Part shown: piece after piece, positions 7,887 to 16,016 of the stretch
How the letters are laid out: each line of letters begins with the position of its first letter
Numbering within the stretch: the stretch's first letter is position 1
From: Flavobacterium oncorhynchi
GTDB taxonomy: Bacteria > Bacteroidota > Bacteroidia > Flavobacteriales > Flavobacteriaceae
Reading direction: 5' to 3'
Assembly: GCF_002217355.1 (NCBI RefSeq)
Contig: NZ_MUHA01000004.1
Location: 41,950-105,949, forward strand
DNA length: 64,000 nucleotides
The notes under the pieces: generated by a model
What the model was told of the DNA's origin: nothing
What the model saw: the letters and a program-made list of their open reading frames with translations, nothing else
Database searches by the model: none
Made by a program: the position numbers and the translations under genes

Positions 7887-8723
7887 TTATTGTATTTCTA
7901 GTTTTACTTTTTCTATAAACCACTCTGGTTGATCATACATTACAAAATGAGCCGAGTTTGCAGCGTAATAAATTTTAGCGGCTGGCAGATTTTCATACTG
8001 AGCTTTATATGTGTTTTGTACTGTATTAAGATCTGGATTTGTTGCAGCTAAAATTACTACTGGAATTTTAATTTTGGCAATTTCTTTACGTAAGTCTAAA
8101 TTAAGCATTTCGATATAACCATAAACATAGGTTTTTCTATCGGCAGCATTCATCCATTCGTTGATCGTTTTTTGCTTTTCTTTGTTCAAACACATATAAG
8201 AAGTCGATTGTGAATTCATTGCGCTAAATGTTTTTTGATCCATAGCCAGCAACATTTTGCTTTGCGGATTATCATAAGGAATTGTTTCTCCTTTGTAATT
8301 AGGAATCATTAAAGCTGCACTTGAGGGTAAGGCATCAACAATAATTAATTTTTTGAATAAAGTAGGTTCTTCAGCAGCTAACCATAAACTCAAAGTGCCG
8401 CCCAAACTATGACCAATTAAGGCAGCTTTTTTTAATTTTTTAGTTTTGACATAAGAAATAATTTGGTCTTTTATTGTAGATAACCACGGATTTTCGATTG
8501 GAGGAACATTCCCAAATCCTGCAAAAGTAAAAATGTGACATTCGTAATTTTTAGAAAGTTCGGCTACTGTTTCATTCCAAACTTCTCCTGTGCAGCCAAA
8601 ACCAGGAAATAATAAAACAGGTGCTCCTTTTCCTTTTACATCTACCTTAAAAGCGGTTTGAGAAAAAACAGATTTTGAAGCAAGAAGCATAAATGCGATA
8701 ATTAAAATTGATTTAGTTTTCAT
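7887..8723 (-). CDS. secreted alpha/beta hydrolase
   Basis: This 278-residue hydrolase has a signal peptide (1 to about 22, ending VFSQ). The oxyanion-hole segment is LLFPGFGCTGEVW, the nucleophile Ser106 lies in the elbow GHSLGG, an acidic candidate is Asp231 (ATNPDLNT), and the catalytic His259 lies in ANSAHFVMYDQP. It is a complete catalytic triad enzyme, presumably periplasmic; the substrate (ester, lactone or peptide) cannot be read from sequence. It is the first gene of the operon with the sigma factor and membrane protein. Confidence 0.88.
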   Translation of the reverse strand: MKTKSILIIAFMLLASKSVFSQTAFKVDVKGKGAPVLLFPGFGCTGEVWNETVAELSKNYECHIFTFAGFGNVPPIENPWLSTIKDQIISYVKTKKLKKAALIGHSLGGTLSLWLAAEEPTLFKKLIIVDALPSSAALMIPNYKGETIPYDNPQSKMLLAMDQKTFSAMNSQSTSYMCLNKEKQKTINEWMNAADRKTYVYGYIEMLNLDLRKEIAKIKIPVVILAATNPDLNTVQNTYKAQYENLPAAKIYYAANSAHFVMYDQPEWFIEKVKLEIQ

Positions 8724-9035
8724 AACGTTAAGTTTTAAAGTTTACCTTTTGATGCAGTGCTATATTATTTGTTACCTCAAAAAGGACGTTTTTTTTAAAA
8801 TAAATTGCAATAGCGCATAAATAGGCGCTTAACGAATGAAAAAAAATGTAATAATGGTTTTAATTAGCTGTTTTATAAGTGATTATTCATGTTGTTTAGC
8901 TAAACAATCTGAATTAAAAAAAACTAAGATTTTAGGAATGAAAGTGTTCATTTAAGCAATAAATACTGCCTTTTTGCAAAATCATTAATAAAGGAAGCAG
9001 TCGAAGTAGCATTGTGAACAAAAATATACTGACAT
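8724..9035. other. intergenic stretch between the hydrolase and LytTR genes
   Basis: The 312 bases form a region upstream of the leftward hydrolase gene and downstream of the leftward LytTR gene. Apart from a possible 39-codon frame (8836-8955), no gene, clear promoter box or strong hairpin terminator was recognised. Confidence 0.5.
8836..8955 (+). CDS. possible small secreted peptide, 39 residues
   Basis: An ATG-to-TAA frame encodes 39 residues beginning MKKNVIMVLISCFIS, then DYSCCLAKQ and a lysine-rich tail. The start resembles a signal peptide and two adjacent Cys follow it. No promoter match or homologue is known to me, and a chance frame of this length is quite possible in AT-rich DNA. 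Confidence 0.22.
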   Translation: MKKNVIMVLISCFISDYSCCLAKQSELKKTKILGMKVFI

Positions 9036-9758
9036 TTATTTTTGTATTAAAGAGTTCAATAAACTAGAAACAGCAGAATTATAAAAACGTCCAATTGGCA
9101 ATTGCTTATTTTGAATGTTGATATGATTTGCATTATAGCCGGATATTTTTTTTATGGCAGCAAGAAAAGAGCGATGAATTCTCAAAAACAAACCTTCAGG
9201 CAATTTATCTTCCATTTCGGTTATAGACTGGTAAGTTTTGTAGCATTCTGACAGTGTATAAATCAGTAAATAATTTCCTTGAGATTCAAAATAATAAATT
9301 TCATCAAGGAAAAGTTTAACCATTTTTCGTTCGCATTTTACAAAGATAAAAGCACGATCTGTTTCTTGACTTTTAGAATGCAAAACTATCTCGTTCGACT
9401 CTCTTATTTTCGAGTATTTGCTTATGGCTTTTGTAAAACGTTCTAATGAGATTGGTTTTAGAATATAATCTACAGCTTCAATCTCAAAACCTTCAACGGC
9501 GTATTCTGTATATGCAGTTGTAAAAATTACTGCTGTTTCTGAGGGCAGACTTTTCGCAAATTCGATTCCAGATTTCCCAGGCAGATTTATATCTAAAAAA
9601 ATAAGATCTATTTTGTTTGACTTTATTGCATTTTGGGCATTTGAGACACTGGTAAATTTACCTTTCAGATCTAAAAAATCAAATTTGGCAATATGAAGTT
9701 CCAGCAAAATTGATGCAGGTAATTCATCTTCAATAATAATACAGTTAATTGCCGCCAT
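9036..9758 (-). CDS. LytTR-type response regulator
   Basis: This 240-residue protein has an N-terminal receiver domain (about 4-120) with phosphoacceptor Asp56 in IFLDINLPGKSG and the switch Lys in DYILKPI. A C-terminal LytTR DNA-binding domain follows (about 135-238, with YFESQGNYLLIYT and FLRIHRSFL). Its start overlaps the end of the histidine kinase gene by 14 nt, giving a coupled two-component pair. LytTR proteins bind direct repeats spaced about two helical turns apart; the divergent region at 10810-10969 is a candidate target. Confidence 0.93.
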   Translation of the reverse strand: MAAINCIIIEDELPASILLELHIAKFDFLDLKGKFTSVSNAQNAIKSNKIDLIFLDINLPGKSGIEFAKSLPSETAVIFTTAYTEYAVEGFEIEAVDYILKPISLERFTKAISKYSKIRESNEIVLHSKSQETDRAFIFVKCERKMVKLFLDEIYYFESQGNYLLIYTLSECYKTYQSITEMEDKLPEGLFLRIHRSFLAAIKKISGYNANHINIQNKQLPIGRFYNSAVSSLLNSLIQK

Positions 9759-10809
9759 CTTTTATTTTTATTTTTAAAGAAACAAAAAAGCTTACCGTTT
9801 CATTTTTTATTGTCAAAACGTGTGTGTCTGGATACAAGAGTTCTAATCTTCTTTTTACATTCGAAATTCCTATGCCGCTGTTTACATTTTCAGGATACAG
9901 ATTAGCGTTTTCAGAAAGGCTGTTCTCAATTTTAACGACTAACCATTCATCATTAATAGTAATAGAAATGGTTATCCAGCCTTGATTGTTTTCGTCTAAA
10001 CAATATTTATAGCTGTTTTCAATAAACGGCAGTATCAAAAAAGGTTCTATCGAATGGTTTTCTACAGAACCATAAACACTAAAACTCAATTGGAGCTGAT
10101 TCTCAAAACGCAGTTGCTGCAGTGAAATATAATTTTTAAGGTAATCTATTTCATTTTCTAATGTGATGCTTTTGTTGTTGACATCGTAAATAGAAAATCG
10201 CAGGATATCGGATATTTTTAAAACAATTTCAGCTGAATCATCTGATTTGCTTAGAATTTTAGAATACAAACTATTCAGCACATTAAACAAAAAATGCGGA
10301 TGAAACTGATTTCGAAGAGACGAAAGTTCGGCTTGCAGTTTTTCGGATAAAATGGTTTGTACTTTATTTTTTTCTTCCGCTAGATAATAAAATAGTTTAA
10401 AAGCTATTGGTATCGTAACTACAAATTGAAGTTTACTCACATTATACAAAAAGACAGGTGCTGATAGAAGAGGTTCAATTTTCCAGAATGTTAGATAATA
10501 ACGCAGGATTATAAAATTGTCTATTAAACGCTGTAAAAAAGCAAAAAGCAGAATTAGAATAACGTAAGCGGTAATAAAAGTTATCGTTTTTTTCTTGAAT
10601 AATAAACGAGGCATTAAAAACTCAACAACAATAGTTACAAAAAGAATCTTAGGTAAAATACTGTACCATTCGTTGCGCAATGCCGTAATAAAATCATTGG
10701 CAGGCAGCCCTTGAATTAAACTAAAAAGCAAAATATACCCCAGCCAGTATAAGGTATACAATCTAATTATGAGCGATCTATTTTCAAGATCATATGCCAT
10801 TATCTTCAT
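9745..10809 (-). CDS. LytS-type sensor histidine kinase
   Basis: This 354-residue kinase of the His_kinase (PF06580) class has about four N-terminal hydrophobic helices (roughly 15-35, 50-68, 75-100 and 120-145) and a short coiled segment. The phospho-acceptor motif QFHPHFLFNVLNSL carries His172. A HATPase domain follows, with N-box FIENSYKYCLDE and G-box GIGISNVKRRLELLY. No extracellular sensor domain is evident, so the signal is probably sensed within the membrane. A second ATG at 10800 is an equally good start. It is divergent from the GH13 amylase gene. Confidence 0.92.
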   Translation of the reverse strand: MKIMAYDLENRSLIIRLYTLYWLGYILLFSLIQGLPANDFITALRNEWYSILPKILFVTIVVEFLMPRLLFKKKTITFITAYVILILLFAFLQRLIDNFIILRYYLTFWKIEPLLSAPVFLYNVSKLQFVVTIPIAFKLFYYLAEEKNKVQTILSEKLQAELSSLRNQFHPHFLFNVLNSLYSKILSKSDDSAEIVLKISDILRFSIYDVNNKSITLENEIDYLKNYISLQQLRFENQLQLSFSVYGSVENHSIEPFLILPFIENSYKYCLDENNQGWITISITINDEWLVVKIENSLSENANLYPENVNSGIGISNVKRRLELLYPDTHVLTIKNETVSFFVSLKIKIKDGGN

Positions 10810-10868
10810 TTTACTTATTTGTTTTTCTGATACATGTAAAAATAGTGCTTTTGTTTGAAACCTAAATT

Positions 10869-10896
10869 GTTGTTTACAACGTAAACAACGTTGTTT
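10869..10896. promoter_or_regulatory. overlapping operator-like palindromes
   Basis: GTTGTTTAC (10869-10877) and GTAAACAAC (10881-10889) form a 9-bp inverted repeat with a 3-nt spacer. AAACAACGTTGTTT (10883-10896) is a perfect 14-bp palindrome overlapping it. GTTGTTT also occurs twice in direct orientation, 21 bp apart. The site lies between the divergent kinase and amylase genes and is a good candidate regulator-binding site. Confidence 0.6.
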
Positions 10897-10969
10897 GAAT
10901 AAGTTGCTTTTTTAGAATACTGAAGAAAAATACCTTTCGGCAGTAATATTAATCTAAAAATAGCTTGAG

Positions 10970-12823
10970 ATGAAAAAAACATTCTTTTTTTACTTGGTTT
11001 TAATGTGCTTCACATGTATTGTTAATGCCAAAAATATTGACGTTTATCCTACCAATTGGTGGACAGGAATGAAAACAAATTCGATACAATTGCTTATTAG
11101 AAGTACAGATGAAGTCTTTTCATCAGCTGATGTAAGTATAAATTATTCAGGAATAAAGGTTTTGAAAACACATCAATTTTCAAACAAAAAATATCTAGCT
11201 GTAGATATTACAATTTTACCGGAAGCCCTTCCAGGAACTGTTTTAATTGAAGTTGCTAAGAACGGGAAAAAACAGAAAATAAATTGGCAGCTTAATGCTC
11301 GAAGATCAGGAAATGGCACCGAATATGCGCAAGGTGTAAATTCTTCAGATTTTATAGATTTAATAATGGTAGATCGCTTTAGTAACGGCGATCCGTCAAA
11401 CGATCGAGTAAAAGGAATGAGAGATCAATCGTTAGACCGAAATCAAATGTATGATCGTCATGGAGGCGATTTGCAAGGTGTAATTAATAATTTAGATTAT
11501 CTGCAAGGTTTAGGAATAACTGCTTTATGGTTTACACCTGTGATGGAAAATGATATGATGAACCGCACAGAACATGGCTATTCGATTACAGATCACTATA
11601 AAATTGACGCTCGTTATGGCGGTGATAAAGCGTATAAAGAATTGAGCAGCCAGCTGCACAAACGCGGTATGAAACTAATATTTGATGCTGTTTACAATCA
11701 TTTTGGACTGTATCATTTTTTAGAACAAGATCAGCCGGAAAATGACTGGGTACATCGCTGGCCAGAGTATACGCAAACAATTTATAGAGAACAGCCGTTG
11801 TTTGATCCATACGGAGCAAAATCAGATCAGAAAAAAATGAGTAATGGCTGGTTTGATAAAATTATGCCGGATATTAATCAGGATAATCCATACATGGCTA
11901 ATTTTTTAATTCAAAACTGTATTTGGCATATTGAAACATTTGGTATTGACGGTGTTCGCTTAGATACGTACACTTACAATGATTTGAATTTTGCAAATAG
12001 ATGTAATCAAGCCATTCTTAATGAATTTCCTAAGATGTCTATTTTTGGAGAAATCATGGTTCACGGCGTTGCCAATCAAGCTTATTTTGAACAAAATAAT
12101 ATAGAAACGCCTTTTAAAAGTAATCTGCCATCAGTTGTTGATTTTCAGAGTTTGTATTACGGAATTATTCCTGCGCTTACTCAGCCATTTGGCTGGACAG
12201 ATGGTGTAAATAAATTATATTATACTTTAAGCAGTGATTTTTTGAGTAAAAACCCAATGCAAAAAGTACTGCTTTTAGATAATCATGACGAGCCTCGTTT
12301 TTTCTCAGTTGTAGGTGAGAATGTTGAGAAACAAAAAATGGGTTTTCAATGGCTGTTAACCTGTCGTGGAATCCCGCAGTTGTATTACGGTTCTGAGGTT
12401 TTGGTTAAAGGATTTAAAGCGCCTGACGGTTTGGTGCGCAGCGATTTTCCTGGCGGATGGAGTACTGATACAAAAAATGCTTTTACCGGAAAAGGTTTAA
12501 CAGATGACGAAAAATCGACTCAGGATTTAGTTCGAAAACTAGCCAATTTTAGAAAAACATCTTCGGCATTAACCACAGGAAAATTGATGCATTATGTTCC
12601 TGTTGATGGTTTGTATGTTTATTTTAGATATGATGAAAAGCAAACGATTATGTGTATTATGAATACGAGTAATGATACTAAAGAAGTCGATTTTCAGAAA
12701 TACATCGAGAGAACAGAAGGATTCAATTCAGCTAAAAACTTTGTGACAGATGAAAAGTTTTCATCGTTGAAAAAAACATCGATACCTGCAATGAAAATGT
12801 GGGTTTTGGAATTAAATAAGTAA
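10970..12823 (+). CDS. GH13 alpha-amylase family glycosidase (cyclomaltodextrinase/neopullulanase-like)
   Basis: This 617-residue protein has a signal peptide (1 to about 20), an N-terminal beta-sandwich of the cyclomaltodextrinase type (about 22-110), a TIM barrel and a short C-terminal beta domain. All four GH13 regions are present: DAVYNHF (249-255), GVRLDTYTY with nucleophile Asp332, FGEIMV with acid/base Glu361, and LLDNHDE with Asp440. It should hydrolyse alpha-1,4-glucans or cyclodextrins in the periplasm, like SusA. No SusC/SusD pair or GH97/GH65 partner lies next to it. A LytS/LytTR pair is divergent and a fructokinase gene follows after 189 bp. Confidence 0.92.
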   Translation: MKKTFFFYLVLMCFTCIVNAKNIDVYPTNWWTGMKTNSIQLLIRSTDEVFSSADVSINYSGIKVLKTHQFSNKKYLAVDITILPEALPGTVLIEVAKNGKKQKINWQLNARRSGNGTEYAQGVNSSDFIDLIMVDRFSNGDPSNDRVKGMRDQSLDRNQMYDRHGGDLQGVINNLDYLQGLGITALWFTPVMENDMMNRTEHGYSITDHYKIDARYGGDKAYKELSSQLHKRGMKLIFDAVYNHFGLYHFLEQDQPENDWVHRWPEYTQTIYREQPLFDPYGAKSDQKKMSNGWFDKIMPDINQDNPYMANFLIQNCIWHIETFGIDGVRLDTYTYNDLNFANRCNQAILNEFPKMSIFGEIMVHGVANQAYFEQNNIETPFKSNLPSVVDFQSLYYGIIPALTQPFGWTDGVNKLYYTLSSDFLSKNPMQKVLLLDNHDEPRFFSVVGENVEKQKMGFQWLLTCRGIPQLYYGSEVLVKGFKAPDGLVRSDFPGGWSTDTKNAFTGKGLTDDEKSTQDLVRKLANFRKTSSALTTGKLMHYVPVDGLYVYFRYDEKQTIMCIMNTSNDTKEVDFQKYIERTEGFNSAKNFVTDEKFSSLKKTSIPAMKMWVLELNK

Positions 12824-13012
12824 TTCAGTTTTTTAGTGATGAAATTTTATTTTTAAGATTTAGAATTTAAGTCAGCACAAAATATTGTATTTTTAGGGTA
12901 ATCTATTTTTATCAGAATAAAATAGAACTTAATTGCTGAAAGGAAAAATACAACCTGTTTCAGTATTTTACATTATACCACTTGAATAACAATAATAGTA
13001 AACGAATTTAGA

Positions 13013-13918
13013 ATGAGTAATATAAAAAAACTTAAGGCAGTAGCTTATGGCGAAGTGCTTTGGGATGTTTTTGTCAATGAAAGAAAAATTGGCGGTGCAC
13101 CTCTTAATGTAGCAATGCGAATGAAAACGTTAGGATGCGAATCGGCAATGATTAGCTGTGTAGGAAAAGACGCAGATGGAGAAACAATTATTGATTACGT
13201 AAAAAGTTTAGGACTTGAAACTGCGGCTGTTTTTAAATCGGAGGAATTTGCAACAGGATTAGTAAACGTAACATTAAATGAGCAAGGATCGGCAAGTTAT
13301 GAAATAAAATATCCATCAGCTTGGGATAAAATTGTATTGAATGATTCAGCTAAAGAATTAGCCGCTGATGCAGATGTTTTAATTTACGGAAGTTTAGTTT
13401 GTCGAGATGAAGTATCAAGAAGCTCACTTAACGAATTGCTGAAATCAAATGTTTACAAAGTTTTTGATGTCAATTTAAGGAAACCTCATTATACATATGA
13501 AATTATTGAGCATCTAATGAATTCGGCTGATTTTATAAAATTTAATGACGAAGAATTGCTAGAAATTACTTCCGTAATAAATTCTCCTTTTTCAACCTTA
13601 GAAGAAAACATGCAGTTTATTGCCGAGAAAACAAAAATAAAAGCCATGTGTGTAACTAGAGGTAAAGATGGCGCTTTATTAATGTGGGAAGGACAATTGT
13701 ATGAAAACAATGGTTATCCTATAAAAGTAGCGGATACAGTAGGAGCAGGAGATTCATTTTTAGCGGCCTTAATTACATCATTACTTACTGGTAAAGAGCC
13801 TCAAAAAGCGATTGATTTTGCCTGTGCAGTCGGTGCTCTAGTTGCCGAGGCTCCAGGAGCAAATCCTGAAATTTCTCAAGCTGAAATTGAAGCTTTAATG
13901 AAAAGAGTTAGAGCGTAA
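13013..13918 (+). CDS. PfkB-family carbohydrate kinase, likely fructokinase
   Basis: This 301-residue ribokinase-fold enzyme has the N-terminal sugar site GEVLWDVF ... KIGGAPLNVAMRM and the C-terminal signature ADTVGAGDSFLAAL with catalytic Asp247. The GGAPLNVA form is typical of fructokinases, so phosphorylation of fructose to fructose-6-phosphate is the best guess; other ketose or 2-keto sugars are possible. It follows the amylase gene but is far enough away to have its own promoter. A strong terminator at 13939-13966 ends it. Confidence 0.88.
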   Translation: MSNIKKLKAVAYGEVLWDVFVNERKIGGAPLNVAMRMKTLGCESAMISCVGKDADGETIIDYVKSLGLETAAVFKSEEFATGLVNVTLNEQGSASYEIKYPSAWDKIVLNDSAKELAADADVLIYGSLVCRDEVSRSSLNELLKSNVYKVFDVNLRKPHYTYEIIEHLMNSADFIKFNDEELLEITSVINSPFSTLEENMQFIAEKTKIKAMCVTRGKDGALLMWEGQLYENNGYPIKVADTVGAGDSFLAALITSLLTGKEPQKAIDFACAVGALVAEAPGANPEISQAEIEALMKRVRA

Positions 13919-13938
13919 AATATAAAATCTGAATATTC

Positions 13939-13966
13939 AAAGCCGTTCGATTGAACGGCTTTTTTT
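13939..13966 (+). terminator. terminator after the fructokinase gene
   Basis: The arms AAAGCCGTTC (13939-13948) and GAACGGCTTT (13953-13962) enclose a 4-nt loop, and more T residues follow. Confidence 0.88.
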
Positions 13967-14075
13967 GTTTTCGACTTAAAAAGATAGTCTTTTTTTGATT
14001 TTGTAATGCTTTGTTTTCGTGTGTTTTAACTTTTTTTTATTAAATTTGATGTAAGAATTTCTAGCCAAGACCATT

Positions 14076-15179
14076 ATGGAAAAATTAAAACGCCCGGTGT
14101 ATCTTAAAGCCGGTACTGATGATTTTTTTAAGAAGATGCGAACTGAAGTAAACGAAACAATTCTACAAAACTCATCCTTGTACCTGTTCAATATTATTAA
14201 ATCTTTAGGTCTAGTAGCTCTTTTCTTTTTATCTTACAGCTGTATTTTACTGTTTGGAAACAGTACTCCTTTATTATTCTTTTTCTATATTTTGTGTGGT
14301 ATAACCATGATCGTACTTTTTATCAATGCCTTTCATGACGCTGCGCATGGTGCCTTATTCAAAAAATCAAAACACAATGAATGGTTTATGTATATTCTGG
14401 AGCTTTTTGGCGGCAACCATTGGCTTTGGACTCGACGACATATCAATCTTCATCATGCATATCCAAATGTTCCCGATTGGGATATAGATATTAAACAAAG
14501 TGACATTATAAGGATTTTTCCAAACAGTCCGCTGTTTAATTATCATAAATACCAGCATATTTATATGTGGTTTATTTATCCGTTGTACAGCTTAAATTGG
14601 ATTTATATTAGGGATTTCAAAGACTTTTTTGGAAAGAGAAATAATTATGTAAAAAAAGTAGTAGACAACATTCCACAAAAAGAAATATACAAACTGTTTT
14701 TAGCAAAAGCACTTAACTTATTTTACCTGCTTTTTATTCCTATGATTGTATTAAAGCAGCCTTGGTATATAATTTTAGCAGGTTGGTTTTCGATGCATTT
14801 ATGCGGCAGTATGCTGGGCGTTGTCGCACTTGTGTCAACACATGTCGATGAAGATGCAAATTTTCCAGAAACAGATGAAGATGGAAATTTATCAGCAACT
14901 TGGGCAATGCATCAAATGATTGTTACAAAAGATTTCAGTACCAATAGTAAATTGGCGAATTTTTTATACGGAGGCTTTACGCATCATGTTGCGCATCATC
15001 TTTTTCCGGGTATCGGACATACTTATTATCCTTATATAACACCAATAATTATGCGTTATGCTGAGGAGTATGATCTTCCTTATACTTCGTATCCATTTTA
15101 TCATGCAGTTCGATCACACTTTAGAATGCTCAAAAATAAAGGTGTGAAAGAAAATATTATGATGACAGGTGAAATATAA
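14076..15179 (+). CDS. membrane fatty acid desaturase
   Basis: This 367-residue acyl-lipid or acyl-CoA desaturase has hydrophobic pairs around 40-60, 65-85 and 215-260. All three di-iron histidine boxes are present: HDAAH (87-91), RRHINLHH (His122, 126 and 127) and HHVAHH (303-308). The third box is the HxxHH type of front-end or delta-type desaturases such as linoleoyl-CoA desaturase-like DesA3. It should introduce a double bond into membrane fatty acids using oxygen and an electron donor. No fused cytochrome b5 or ferredoxin domain is present. It is monocistronic. Confidence 0.92.
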   Translation: MEKLKRPVYLKAGTDDFFKKMRTEVNETILQNSSLYLFNIIKSLGLVALFFLSYSCILLFGNSTPLLFFFYILCGITMIVLFINAFHDAAHGALFKKSKHNEWFMYILELFGGNHWLWTRRHINLHHAYPNVPDWDIDIKQSDIIRIFPNSPLFNYHKYQHIYMWFIYPLYSLNWIYIRDFKDFFGKRNNYVKKVVDNIPQKEIYKLFLAKALNLFYLLFIPMIVLKQPWYIILAGWFSMHLCGSMLGVVALVSTHVDEDANFPETDEDGNLSATWAMHQMIVTKDFSTNSKLANFLYGGFTHHVAHHLFPGIGHTYYPYITPIIMRYAEEYDLPYTSYPFYHAVRSHFRMLKNKGVKENIMMTGEI

Positions 15180-15332
15180 AGATTCCCGAAAGTCAATCTT
15201 ACAGGTATATTTTTCAATGAGAATGTAAATGAAAAGTTAACGATTTGTAAATACAATATACAATTAGAGGCTTATTCATTAAAAAACCGTGTTTGACTTA
15301 GGTATTTTGCTTTTTTTGGAAAAATTTAAGAA

Positions 15333-15360
15333 TTGGTTACTTTTCAAATTACTATATTTG
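15333..15360 (+). promoter_or_regulatory. promoter ahead of the small secreted protein and RND operon
   Basis: TTG at 15333-15335, a 17-nt spacer and TATATTTG at 15353-15360 match the Bacteroidota consensus. The next start codon is 65 bp downstream at 15425. Confidence 0.65.
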
Positions 15361-15424
15361 GCCCACCATCAAGAAAAGCACAGCCTTTTCAAACAACAAA
15401 TATGTAATCCTTCGCTTTGCGTTC

Positions 15425-15787
15425 ATGAAACAAATTAAGTTCATAAGTATTATTTTACTCTTTCTGCTCACTTTTACAAGCAGTGCAGAGTACTTTAAGC
15501 ACCCTTCTGAATTTTCAGCTTGTCATGGTCAGGATTTTCTTTCAACATCAGAAATACCAGAGGTTTTACCTTCAGCACTAATTATATCCAAAGATCTGGA
15601 TATACATTTTATAGTCAAAAAGAAGATGAAATCTCGTGCAGTCTCTTCAGACAGCAATATTTTAAAAAGTTTATTTTTTACCAAATTAGTACATTTTAAG
15701 GTCTTTGAAGACAGCTTGATTTATGGTATAGCAAACATATATCAAATTCAGCGTCATACACATCTTCATTTGTACCAGCTTTTCTAG
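15425..15787 (+). CDS. small secreted protein of unknown function ahead of an RND efflux operon
   Basis: This 120-residue protein has a clear signal peptide (MKQIKFISIILLFLLTFTSSA). It matches no family I recognise. The mature part contains ACHGQDF, a lysine-rich middle and an unusual His cluster at the C-terminus (QRHTHLHLYQLF). A consensus promoter precedes it, and the RND adaptor gene starts 229 bp after its end on the same strand. The His-rich tail could bind metal, which would fit an accessory or sensor role for the efflux system. That is only an inference. Confidence 0.6.
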   Translation: MKQIKFISIILLFLLTFTSSAEYFKHPSEFSACHGQDFLSTSEIPEVLPSALIISKDLDIHFIVKKKMKSRAVSSDSNILKSLFFTKLVHFKVFEDSLIYGIANIYQIQRHTHLHLYQLF

Positions 15788-15958
15788 ATTTCCCAATTCT
15801 CTTTTATTTTTATATACAGAAACAAGTTTCTGCAATACTGCTTTATATTTATTTATGAAGGTATTTGCGCTATAAAAATATGTCCTAAAACGGTACTGTT
15901 CAAAAGAATAAGCAGTATACGATAAACTCCCTATTTTCAATATTTAACCCATTTACCA

Positions 15959-15983
15959 CTCCCTATAAAATCAATATAGGGAG
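15959..15983 (+). other. hairpin in the leader of the RND operon
   Basis: The arms CTCCCTATA (15959-15967) and TATAGGGAG (15975-15983) enclose a 7-nt loop. No T run follows, so it is not a standard terminator. It lies 33 bp before the adaptor start codon and may be an operator or an mRNA leader structure. Confidence 0.5.
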
Positions 15984-16016
15984 CCAGTATATTTATGTAA
16001 TTTTTAAAAAACAATT

